A DNA stretch of 64,000 bases from assembly GCA_037349315.1 (NCBI GenBank), contig JBAIAC010000027.1, forward strand, positions 19,692,001 through 19,756,000, written 5' to 3'. This DNA comes from Chelydra serpentina (lineage: Eukaryota; Chordata; Testudines; Chelydridae). The number at the start of each line of letters is the position of its first letter. The stretch's first letter is position 1. The translations under genes were made by a program, and so were the position numbers. The notes under the pieces were generated by a model. That model was not told the origin of the DNA, ran no database searches, and saw only the letters and a list, made by a program, of their open reading frames with translations. Shown here in pieces: positions 11,451 to 21,640 of the stretch.

Positions 11451-13069
11451 GCAAGGACGCAGGGGTGAGGTGCAGCTCCCTGAAATGCTGCATGCAGACA
11501 GACATTACACTAACTGCAGCATCAATCGTCCACCTGCACTCACAACCGGGAGAAGGGGACAACATTAAAACAAGACTCGTTCCTGCAACATTTCCGATGC
11601 TGGACAATCAATCTCCTGCTGCAAACCATGCGGTTCTGCCCCCCGGAACTCGCCTCGGCTCGCGCCATATCGGGTCCTGCCGCAGGGAGCTCCATTCCGG
11701 AGGGTGGACCAATACACAGCCCCGCCCACCCCCTTTGATTTCTGTTTTGCTGGCCCCGGGCCGTATTTTCTCCCTGGATTGGGCATGGGCTGGAAGCTGG
11801 ATCCCTTTGAACGAGGGGAGGAACGGAGCGGTCATTTCATGCTGGAGGGATGGGAATTAAAGGACAGCATCCCATTGAGCTCGGGAAAGGTTCATGAGGA
11901 AAGGGGACTGGTGTGAACTGGGAACACTAGTACCTGGGACCTGGCTCACCCCAGTTTCACCCTGGCCCAGTTGGAGGGGGGAAACAGGACCAGTTTAAAT
12001 CATAGGCCCGGTAGGCCGGTTCTTAGGGCTCCAGCTTTCAGAGTCCTGCGATCACACCAGACTTTTAGCTTCCAATTCAGAAAACAAGGTAAGTTCCTAG
12101 CCTGGGAAGTGCTGGTGAAAAGCTCAGAAACGTGACTCAAAAGTAACCAAGGCAGCGACTTCTGCCGGAGTCTGCTGAGCGCCTGAGACAATTGCTCTGG
12201 GCCGGGGGCAGGGACTGCCCCAAGAATCTCAACAGAGTGTTAAGACCCAACCCTCCTACTGTGGAGGCCCCTCCAACCCCGTCTCAGCAGAGGACTCTAT
12301 GTGCAACGGAAGGCAAAGGGTGGAGAAGGCTCAGCAGATACTGGGGTAAATCCTGGGGGGGGGGGGCAGGGTGGCTTTGCTGCCCCCCCTGAGGAGACTT
12401 GTTTGCTTTCTGCCTGTTGTATCCTTGAACTACATCCTCGGCTGGCGTGAATCAGCAAAACTCGGCCAGACCAACTGTCATTAGTGAAACCCAGGGGCCA
12501 AGATAACAAGACACGTCTGCAGAGCCCAGCAGGGCAACGGATCAGGGTCACCATGCAGGAGACTGCGCTCCTGAGGTCAGAGGGGTTAGAATTAAAGGCA
12601 TGAAGGCAGGCCCTTACCAGCTTGTCTGGGGAGAAATGGACCCATTAATTAACACACCAGGGAATGGAACCAGCAATGACTCTAAATCTGCTCAGCTTTC
12701 CCCCCCTTGGTCTCGAACCAGGGAATAAAGAGCAGGCCATTGGACAATTAGCTGGTGATGAAGGTCTTGTCAATATCGCTGCCTGTTGATTAAACAGCTA
12801 GTAAGGGAAACTCAAACGAGCCAATTCCTGCTTCTACCAGGACTAACGTCAAATTGAGAAACGTGCCTGGCCTGACAGATACAAACTAGCCAGCGAAGAC
12901 AATACACATCCCAGGGCTTAAGGGAAGGGGCTAACAAATGTACTGTGCCCGCCATGGGCACTTATTTCTGTAAAAATCCACAAATGCAGCACCGAGGCCT
13001 GGGGAATCCAGCCCTGAGCAGCGTTGGAAAAAGTGGCCTTTTAATGAGAGCTGAGGGGTTGGCTTAGGC
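11451..13069. other. Intronic stretch, no gene recognised
   Basis: No coding or repeat family identified. Contains a 12-G run at 12355-12366. The part 12580-12920 is less GC-rich with compact AT motifs (CAATTAGCTGG, TTGATTAAACAGC) and could be a conserved noncoding element. Confidence 0.4.
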
Positions 13070-13470
13070 TTGGCAAAATTCGATTTTGATATTTTCGTCA
13101 TTTCGATGGACGCTAACGATGTTTCTTTGGAGACATTTGTTCGATTTTTATCAGTTTAAATGCTCACAGTTGTGCAAAGTTATGAGGGAGGAGGGAGGTC
13201 AGACAATCAAAATATTTAATGACAGTAGATATCTGAGATTCCATGCAGAGATGTATAACTGTTCAAACACAAATTGTCAACATCGCTGGTCAAAATATAG
13301 AAAGGAAACATAAATCCAACTCTCGTAAGTTCTCAAGCAGCTTTTTCCTTAGTTTGCTTCTCTGTAAATTTCACTGAGCAAGGAGGGAAATTTTTTTTCC
13401 TTGGTTGGTGTGTGGTGAAATTGACGTTTACCAACATTTACCAATCTAAATCTAATCCTAGGTATAAGGA
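13070..13470. repeat. AT-rich interspersed repeat, family unresolved
   Basis: Abrupt change to AT-rich sequence: GGCTTGGCAAAATTCGATTT at the left, and GAAATTGACGTTTACCAACA with TTTACCAATCTAAATCTAAT at the right. The composition contrast and sharp limits suggest an inserted element. I cannot name the family and see no coding. Confidence 0.4.
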
Positions 13471-14345
13471 CAACTGAATCAACAGGCAAACACGATCCTG
13501 TCTTCTGCTAGAATTACAACAGGAGCCGAGGAGGGGAACTCACTTCGTGTCATTAGCACTGTCACACAGAGTGAACACTGACCAAGGACGGCAGATGGAC
13601 TGAGATGGGTGGGGTTAGCAGAGGGGCACTCCAGGAATCCCGGGCCAGGTCCCCGGAGCTGGTATAAATCATCCTCATGAGGTTCCTGACTCTGGCAGTG
13701 CCCAGGAGAACGGAATCTGCTCCCTGCTCTCCTGGGGCAATGTTCACCGCTGTGCAGAGCTCTGGACTGCATCCAGTCCCAGGACTGCATCCAGTCCTCA
13801 GCTCTCGCCATCCTCTCTCTCATCTCCTGCACCCCTAGAGTTCGCCCCGCTGTGAGCCAGACAGCCTGGTGCATGCAGCCTCTTGAAATGCTGGAGGCCC
13901 GGGTGGTGCAAATCAGCCACGGTCTGTTGGTTTCGATGGAGCGATTCACTTACAAAGCAGTCGATCTCTCCTGCTCCCCACTGCAGGAAGAAAGACCTGA
14001 CAACCAAAGACCCTGAAATATTCAGTCTCCGTCTGTGGGTCCATGGACAGCCCTGGGTGTCTAAGGCTTTCGGGGCACAGCAGAGTCCGGCAGTGGGGGC
14101 TGACGCAGCGGTAGCAATGGTGGGAAATGGGGCCTGGCTCTCAGCTGTGTTCTGCCGTGTTTATGCCCTGTACAGAGGCCTTGAAGTGGGCAGGTGTGTC
14201 GCTGGCAGATCACACCACTCCTAGCATGGGGATAAATCGGTGGGGGGTGTTCAGATTGCAGGGTACTAGGGCTGTGCTCTTTCCCAGGGCATATAGGGAG
14301 GCAGCACGCTCAGGGGAGCAGGTGGAGATGGAGTGGAGGTGAGCT

Positions 14346-14418
14346 GGGGCGGCACGGGCACATTTCTAGGGGCGGCATGGCTGGCGCCGGAATGCCGCCC
14401 CTAGAAATGTGCCGCCCC
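14346..14418. repeat. Hairpin (foldback) element
   Basis: Left arm GGGGCGGCAC, three extra bases, then CACATTTCTAGGGGCGGCAT; right arm ATGCCGCCCCTAGAAATGTG then CCGCCCC. The arms pair almost perfectly around a 13-nt spacer (GGCTGGCGCCGGA). Likely a small foldback/MITE-type element or the inverted end of one. Confidence 0.85.
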
Positions 14419-15384
14419 AAGCACCTGCCTGTTTTGTTGGTGCCTAGAGCCAGCCTTGGGGGTTTTATCTCCTTCCTCACACGCATCAGACCTCGGCCGC
14501 AGCCGGAGACAGGACACCAGGCAGGGCAGGCCAGTACCCGGAGCTGGCACTTGCGGTTGGGTGGGAGAGAGCTCCCAGGAAGCCCCGCTGGCTGCAGGGC
14601 ATAGGGCTGCTGATCCAGTAGGAGGCGCTCTCTGCTCTAGCTGCTCTCTTCCCAACCTGACCTGTGGCCGTGGATATCCAGACCAGCCTTGGCCATTAAA
14701 AATCCAAGCAGTTGGGGAGGGAGTCTCCCATTCCCGCCTCATGAAAACCCTCTAGTGCAGAGCCACGGGCACAGAACAGCCGCTGAGTATGACCCCAGAG
14801 GTGGCTGCACATCAGTGGCGGACTCATTCAGACCCTGCAAAGGGGGCGAATTGGGAAATCCAGGGGAGGAGGGTTTTCGTGGCTTGGGACATGAGCAGCA
14901 GAGAGAGGGAGCGGGGTGCAGACGGGGATGGATACACAGATCAGATGTGAATCGCTTCAGGGGTGTAAAAATACCAATTTGCTGTATAGCACCAAGAAAG
15001 CCGGGCTCATCTGGCTGCCAGCACCCACCGCCCAGCCCCTCCACCCGTCCAGCTCAGCCTACAACCAAAATGACAGTCTAGGCCGAGGTGCATCCCTGGC
15101 GGCTCTGCCTGGGCTCCGAGGGGCTGGTTCTCAGTGGCACTCAGGCCCGTGTGTTGCTCGGGAGTGCAGAGGGGCTTTAACGGGGGATGAGTCCGCTTGC
15201 TGAGAATCCCCTTGGGCAGAGGACTTCCCTGGCCCTTTGGAGCTAGAGTAGGGCCAGCTCCCAGCCCTGCGGTAGGGGTGGGTTGGCGAGTGAGTGGAGG
15301 GTGCAGCGCTCTGGCTATTCTCCGAATTTCAGGCCCATTCCCTTTACGGGTGGAAGGTAACAGTCCTGCCAAGGATGCACAGCA

Positions 15385-16140
15385 AGGGACAGAATCCGGC
15401 TCCCTCTCCCGTCGCTGGGCCGGCTGGGCAGGGCTAATGGGGGTAAAATCCGGCTTCTTGTCCCGTCGCTGGGCCGGCCGGGCTAATGGGGGTAAAATCC
15501 GGCTTCTTGTCCCGTCGCTGGGCCGGCCGGCCGGGCAGGGCTAAGGGCCGTAGAATCCGGCTCCCTGTCCTGTTGCTGGGCCGGCCGGGCAGGGCCAATG
15601 GGGATAAAATCCGGCTTCTTGTCCCGTCGCTGGGCCGGCCGGGCAGGGCTAAGGGCCGTAGAATCCGGCTCCCTGTCCCGTTGCTGGGCCGGCCGGGCAG
15701 GGCTAATGGGGGTAGAATCCGGCTCCCTGTCCCGTTGCTGGACTGGCCGGGCAGGGCTAATGGGGGTAGAATCCGGCTCCCTGTCCCGTTGCTGGACTGG
15801 CTGGGCAGGGCTCATGGAGGTAGAATCCGGCTCCCTGTCCCGTCGCTGGGCCGGCCGGGCAGGGCTAAGGGCCGTAGACTCCGGCTCCCTGTATCGTTGC
15901 TGGGCCGGCCGGGCAGGGCTAATGGGGGTAGAATCCGGCTCCCTGTCCCTTTGCTGGACTGGCCGGGCAGGGCTCATGGAGGTAGAATCCGGCTTCTTGT
16001 CCCGTCGCTGGGCTGGCCGGCCGGGGTTCATGGGGATAGAATCCGGCTCCCTGTCCCGTCACTGGGCTGGCCGGCTGGGGCTCATGGGGATAGAATCCGG
16101 CTCCCTGTCCCATCGCTGGGCCGGCCGGGTGGGGCTAATA
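15385..16140. repeat. 54-bp minisatellite, about 14 copies
   Basis: Unit GGGCAGGGCTAATGGGGGTA plus GAATCCGGCTCCCTGTCCCG plus TTGCTGGGCCGGCC. Spacing of the GAATCC core is exactly 54 bp across several central units (15661, 15715, 15769, 15823), with shorter or longer units at the edges. Variation concentrates in AATGGGGGT/AAGGGCCGT and in CGTCGCTGGGCC/CGTTGCTGGACT. The period keeps frames open: 223 and 190 codons on plus, 182 on minus. I read these as repeat artefacts, not genes. Confidence 0.95.
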
Positions 16141-16757
16141 GTGATTCCAATCAGTAAACACTTGTTTTAATCACTCCAGTCAGCTGCTGTGACTCTGACC
16201 AGATCTGCTGAGTAAGAAGGTGCTATTTTTGCCCAGTCAATTTCCGAACAGACCCGTCCTTTCAATCAGAACGCCAGCGTCTGGGGCACGACCGACAACG
16301 GCACCTCACTTTGTGACTTCAAAACCCGCCGCCTTCAAACAAGGCAGTTCACACGTCCCCTCTGCGGGATGAAACACACACCCTGAGCTTGAAATTTTCA
16401 AACACGGCCCCTTGTAACCCGCGAGCGTCAGAACAACAGAAGCTTTAGGTTTGTTTTTCAAGCATAAAATGTAGCGGCTGTTTTCTTTCCCCCGGCACTT
16501 GTCCAACTCCAAAGCAGAGACGTGGATTTTCTTCCCGCTTGGCTAAAAAGAAGAAGAACCAATCCGCTCTGGAACCGAGACAAAGCACATGTCAGAGTCG
16601 GAGGGAAACCCTGCGAATGTTCTGAGTCACTCAAACGCAGGGACCGAGGGCCAGAGCCCAGCTGGTGTAAATCAGGGTAAATCCCTTGAAGTCAACAGAG
16701 CCTGGGGATCTGGCCCCTCCAGAGAGTCCTGAAGGCATTTAGCATACGCCCCACACT

Positions 16758-16881
16758 TAGGGTGACCAGACAGCAAGTGTGAAAAATCGGGACAGGGGCT
16801 GGGGGGTAATAGGAGCCTCTATAAGAAAAAGACCCAAAAATCGGGACTGTCCCTATAAAATCGGGATATCTGCTCACCCTA
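16758..16881. mobile_element. 124-bp MITE with 8-bp target duplication
   Basis: Termini TAGGGTGACCAGA and TCTGCTCACCCTA are inverted repeats. The perfect duplication CCCACACT lies on each side (16750-16757, 16882-16889). The interior contains AAAAATCGGGACAG and AATCGGGACTGTCCCTATAA, known from an abundant reptile MITE. The 8-bp TSD implies hAT-type transposase. Confidence 0.85.
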
Positions 16882-16984
16882 CCCACACTCCTCATCAGCA
16901 GAATGTTCTCTGCTTCCCTTGTTCCGGCTTCACGCTTGGTGCCTGCTAAGGCATGTGTCTGTCTGACGGCTTCCGGCCGGTCGA

Positions 16985-17115
16985 CAGCCCGTTCGCAAGT
17001 CCCGGTCGGTTCTCCCGTTGGACAGGCGGCAAAATGACTCGCCCAAGTGGCAAATCCAGGAACAGGTGTCCTGAATCCCAGCCCGCTCCTGCTCTAACCA
17101 CTAACCATGCGGCCT
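16985..17115 (-). repeat. MIR-like SINE fragment
   Basis: AATGACTCGCCCAAGTGGCA ... AGGTGTCCTGAATCCCAGCC ... GCTCTAACCACTAACCATGC is the antisense of the MIR-like body and tRNA-like head. Confidence 0.55.
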
Positions 17116-17284
17116 TCGTCGGTAGCACACGAGTGTATTATCGTTGCGGGGCGGGCAGGTCACTGTGGGACACTCTATGGAGCTGGGGGGGCTCGGACAG
17201 GTCTCTCTGTGCCGGACAGCACCCACTGAATTCATATGGATAGAGACAGGGTTGGCAGCACCCCAGACTGGCACCTAGGGACTG

Positions 17285-17400
17285 CGCCTGAGATCAGGGC
17301 CCCCCGGTGCCAGGCACTGTACATACGCATCGCGAGAGACCGTCCCGTCCTGGAAGCGTTTACCATCTAAATAGACAAGAGCGAAGGAAGAGAAGGATTA
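17285..17400 (-). repeat. Old interspersed repeat fragment
   Basis: CCCCCGGTGCCAGGCACTGTACATACG and TGGAAGCGTTTACCATCTAAATAGACAAG resemble the 'tgctaggcgctgtacaaacac ... gagcttacaatctaa' repeat common in amniotes. Decayed. Confidence 0.4.
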
Positions 17401-19518
17401 GCCTCCCCAGTGCACAGGACTAGCCTCCCCCTCGCCTACCGTTCCTCGGGCCAGCCTCCTGAATCGAGCCGCTGGGATTTTGGAGGCCCAGGGCAGGCTG
17501 TGCTAAGCTGCTCTCCAGCTGGGGAGCCAAGAACCCCTGCAACGGGAAGCGGGGCGCCCCAGCCTGGCAAGAGAGCCAGAGCCTAATGAAATTCCTCCAG
17601 CCTCTCTGCTCCGCTGTGTAATCAGGGCAGGCGGCGGCTGCGGCTCCATCTTAGCAAGACCGAGCTAATTAAGCTCTCGCTATCTGCCTGCTGCAGAGCG
17701 GGCTATCGCCACGTCTCACCGCAGGCCCCTCGCCGCCGCGCAGATGTTCCCAGACCTGGCACGTGCCAACGCCGGCGGCTGCCCTGCTCTGCCCTCACGC
17801 CTCCGCCGGGAGCGCCGAGCCACTCACGCCCCCATATACACACCCTGGACTGGGGGAGCAGCGAACCCATGCTCATACCACGGGGATGGGGCCCGAAATA
17901 GATAGATGGGGAGGGTTTGGAGATAACTAGGTGGCTAGATAGCTCACGAGAGTCCTGACCCCCACACCAGCCATGGGGAAGGTGGGGACCAGGGGCGCCG
18001 TCCACAGACAACTGTTCTCTGTGCACTTTGACAGGCAGCATGCGACAGGTGCCAGTCGGGCTGCCCAAGACCTGGACCCAGCCCTGGGGCTGATTCGCCC
18101 CCTGGTATGCGGAGCTGTGTCGTGTCCCCGATGCAGGTGAACAAATTAACAGAGGTCTGGATTCCGGCCCCTCTTTCCTTCCTCTCTCTGCCCTTTCGTC
18201 CAGTAATGCATCGTGTGTACAGGTGCATCGTCTCCCCTGGAGCTCCCACCGCCCAGGGACCAAAGCCGTCCTAGGGCAGCCCTGACCAAACAGCCCCGGC
18301 CCCCCATGCGGCAAGGAGCTGGGCACTGCCAGGAACTCAGCTCCCAGCACCCCACCCCGGAGGCCGGTTGTAAGCACTCATTAGGGGCTCCTGGCTGTCT
18401 CCGCTCATGGGGTCGTGTTCCCCGCCGACGAGCTAACTGGGGTGACTCTAACCGACTCATATCATTGGCCCAGCCGCCTGCCGTCGCCGCGCTGTCCTTC
18501 CCAGGGGCCCTGTCACACCGCGCCTCTGAGCCGGGGAAAGAGAGCGTCGCCGGGCCGGCCATCTCGGCAGCCCGTTCGCGCCAGGGCGGGTCTCCCCGTG
18601 TCTCCCTGCGCTAATCGTCTGCCCGCCGGGGCCTTCCACCGCGCGTCTCCGCCCGGCCCCATCGCGCGGCTCACGCTTCCGAGAGCGAGCGAGCCAGAGC
18701 GAGAGCCAAACTTCTCCGGGAGGCCGGAGCCATAAATCAGCGGCTCCTCGCCAGCAATTAACACAGGCAGCTTCAAGCACGCCGCAGGGCCGGCCGCCGC
18801 TTCATTTATCTTCCCAGCAAACAGGCTCACCTAGCAAGCCGCTCGGGCGTGACCAACATCCGGGGGGAGGAGGGGCCGAGGCAGGGAGCTAGACTGCCGG
18901 GCCCTAGCGGGTTCAGGGACTAAAACACCGAACCCCCAAATCACAGCAGGATGGTGGGGAGTCTGGGGGTGAAACACTCCTCCGAATCAGAGCTGAATTC
19001 TGGGGGCCCTAAAGGTTGAGGGTGCAAAAGACCCAGACCCCACATTGAACTGGGGGCTATGGGGCCCAGGGTCTGAAATCCCGAACCCCCTGAATCAGAG
19101 CCGGGTGACCTGCCATCTATATGGAGCACCAGCCATGCAAGAAGCGACATATATTTCCCCAGGTTAGATAGCGAGATGGAGATGGGGCAGCTAGCTCTGG
19201 GATGGAACGCACCAGCTGTTTAACAGCCTCACGACATGACGCTCTCGGAGAAATACTGTAGCTAATTTAGACCCCGTCCGCATGTTAGTCCAGGATAGAG
19301 GCACAGGACACCAGAGCTAAGGTTCCTTCTGCCCCACAGCATCATCTGGTGCAGCCACCTGCCTTGAGCCAATCCCACTGGAGGGTCGCTATATTCTGTT
19401 GCCCTCAGTTTCCCCCTTGTTCTTAGTGCTTCTGTGCCCTGCTTCACTTCCTGTCCTAAACTGTAGTGCAGCGTCACAATTTCCGTGTCCCCCCGCCCCG
19501 AGTTGGCTGCATCTGGGC
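17401..19518. other. GC/CpG-rich single-copy block with regulatory look
   Basis: No repeat family is evident. 17580-17750 has paired homeobox-type sites (CCTAATGAAATTCC, AGCTAATTAAGCTC). 18400-18840 is CpG-rich (CGCGCGTCTCCGCCCGG, ATCGCGCGGCTCACGC), ending with AGCAATTAACACAGG and CAGCAAACAGGC. The minus-strand ATG at about 18661 encodes no hydrophobic leader, so it is not the missing TMEM132E exon 1. Candidate CpG island/enhancer; inference only. Confidence 0.35.
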
Positions 19519-20680
19519 TGAATCATAGAATCATAGAATCTCAGGGATGGAAGGGACCTCAGGAGGTCATCTAGTCCAACCCCCTGCTCAAAGCAGGACC
19601 AACCCCAACTAGATCATCCCAGCCAGGGCTGTGTCAAGCCTGACCTTAAAAACCTCTAAGGAAGGAGATTCCACCACCTCCCTAGGTAACCCATTCCAGT
19701 GCTTCACCACCCTACTAGTGAAAAAGTTTTTCCTAATATCCAACCTAAACCTTCCCCTCTGCAACTTGAGACCATTACTCCTTGTTCTGTCATCTTCTAC
19801 CACTGAGAACAGTCTAGATCCATCCTCTTTGGAACCCCCTTTTAGGTAGTTGAAAGCAGCTATCAAATCCCCCCTCACTCTTCTCTTCTGCAGGCTAAAC
19901 AATCTCAGTTCCCTCAGCCTCTCCTCATAAGTCATGTGCTCCAGCCCCCTAATCATTTTTGTTGCCCTCTGTTGGACTCTTTCCAATTTATCCACATCCT
20001 TCTTGTAGTGTGGGGCCCAAAACTGGACACAGAACTCCAAATGAGGCCTCACCAGTGCCGAATAGAGGGGAATAATCACGTCCCTCGATCTGCTGGAAAT
20101 GCCCCTACTTATACAGCCCAAAATGCCGTTAGCCTTCTTGGCAACAAGGGCACACTGTTGACTCATATTCAGCTTTTCGTCCACTGTAACCCCTAGGTCC
20201 TTTTCTGCAGAACTGCTGCCCAGCCATTCGGTCCCTAGTCTGTAGCAGTGCATGGGATTCTTCCGTCCTAAGTGCAGGACTCTGCCCTTGTCCTTGTTGA
20301 ACCTCATCAGATTTCTTTCGGCCCAATCCTCTAATTTGTCTAGGTCCCTCTGTATCCTATCCCTACCCTCCAGTGTATCAACCACTCCTCCCAGTTTAGT
20401 GTCATCTGCAAACTTGCTAAGGGTGCAGTCCACACCATCCTCCAGATCGTTGATGAAGATATTGAACAAAACCGGCCCCAGCACCGACCCTTGGGGCACT
20501 CCACTTGATACCGGCTGCCAACTAGACATGGAGCCATTGATCACTATCCGTTGAGCACGACCATCCAGCCAGTTTTCTATCCACCTTACCGTCCATTCAT
20601 CCAGCCCATACTTCTTTAACTTGCTGGCAAGAACACTGTGGGAGACTGTATCAAAAGCTTTGCTAAAGCAAATAGCTTTA
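19519..20680 (-). mobile_element. CR1 LINE, 5'-truncated, RT frame open
   Basis: The minus strand encodes the C-terminal part of CR1 ORF2 reverse transcriptase. The listed frame (19609-20544) has [20 protein letters not shown], intact [29 protein letters not shown] and [18 protein letters not shown]. The frame is also open upstream to about 20680 ([12 protein letters not shown]..., WIENWLDGR). It stops at TAG 19611-19609, and the 3' end has the typical tail ending in GATTCTATGATTC repeats near 19519. Endonuclease and the first RT motifs are missing by 5' truncation, so it is not autonomous. The lack of stops suggests a fairly young copy. Confidence 0.93.
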
Positions 20681-20764
20681 TGTGGGGTGGAAGACGCTCC
20701 GTGGAGGGGTCAGACGATGAGATCTAGCCCCACACGGGCTGTGACTCAAACAGCCTGTTTCCAT

Positions 20765-21110
20765 TATTTACTCCCGGGTATGTTTAATAAAAGTCATGGA
20801 CAGGTCATGGGCAATCAACAAAACTTCACGCCTGTGACCTTATACTATAAATACCCCTGAGTAAATCTGGGGGGGCACTGCAGAGGGGGCACCCAGGGGG
20901 GCCGCGGCTGGGGTGGGGCCAGGGCCACCAAGCAGCAGCTGCTCCGGCCGCCCCAGGGACCCGCTGCTCAGGCAGCAACAGGTGCGTCTAGCAGCAGACG
21001 GTGTGGCGAGCCCTGGGGTCAACCACACCGGCCGCTGCAGAAGCCAGGGAGGTCGCAGAAAGTCAGGGAATCCGTGACTTCCACGACCTCTGTGACGGAC
21101 ACGGTGCCCT
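20765..21110. repeat. Interspersed repeat with GTCATGGAC/GTGACTT motifs
   Basis: AAAGTCATGGACAGGTCATGG at the left and AGTCAGGGAATCCGTGACTT with GACCTCTGTGACGG at the right frame a GC-rich centre. The inverted-related ends and internal symmetry suggest a DNA-transposon-derived repeat; family not resolved. Confidence 0.45.
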
Positions 21111-21504
21111 ACCCGTTATTAATGCCCATGATTCTATGCAAGGGTGTCATCACTAATAATTAGTCGCCCTCATCAGACTCTTAATTGCATGCAGATGTAT
21201 TCCTTCAATCAGCTGTTCTCTGCCTTTCCCAGCCTGGAGACAGTCTCTAGGGATTTAAGGCACAGACTGAAGTGTCTGTCACGAGGTGCCGGCTGGGGGC
21301 TAGTAAAGAAAGTGCTCAACTCCCATTGCGGTGCCTAAATCTCCTGGGCTCCTTTGACCAGCCCAGCCTGGGGAGACTATGGAGTAGAGCTTCCAAAGGG
21401 CGTCTGACGATTGTAGGTGTCCCTTGCGGCAGAGAGGGACCAGTAGAAAGGGGCTTTTATACTGAGGGTGCTGGATACACTTCGCGGGTATTCTCCATGC
21501 TTGG

Positions 21505-21640
21505 ATCTCCCAGCGCTTTACAAAGGAGCTCGGTTTCATAACCCCCATTTTACAGATGGGGAAACCGAGGCACAAGATGGCGGGGAAGTGGTTTGCCTAT
21601 AGTCACCCAGCAGAGCCAGACGTCGTACCCGCCCCTCCTG
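21505..21640 (-). repeat. MIR-like SINE fragment
   Basis: CAGCGCTTTACAAAGGAGCT, CCCCCATTTTACAGATGGGG, AAACCGAGGCAC and TAGTCACCCAGCAGAGCCAG are antisense MIR/CORE-type body. Confidence 0.65.

Noticed and set aside
15483..16170. 223-, 190- and 182-codon ORFs in the 54-bp array as a repeat protein gene
   Set aside because: Three overlapping frames on two strands are open simultaneously, as expected from the tandem repeat. Kept only as a finding to exclude by expression data.
18601..18670. Minus-strand ATG in the CpG block as TMEM132E exon 1
   Set aside because: The reading MGPGGDARWKAPAGRR has no hydrophobic signal sequence and no phase-compatible donor.
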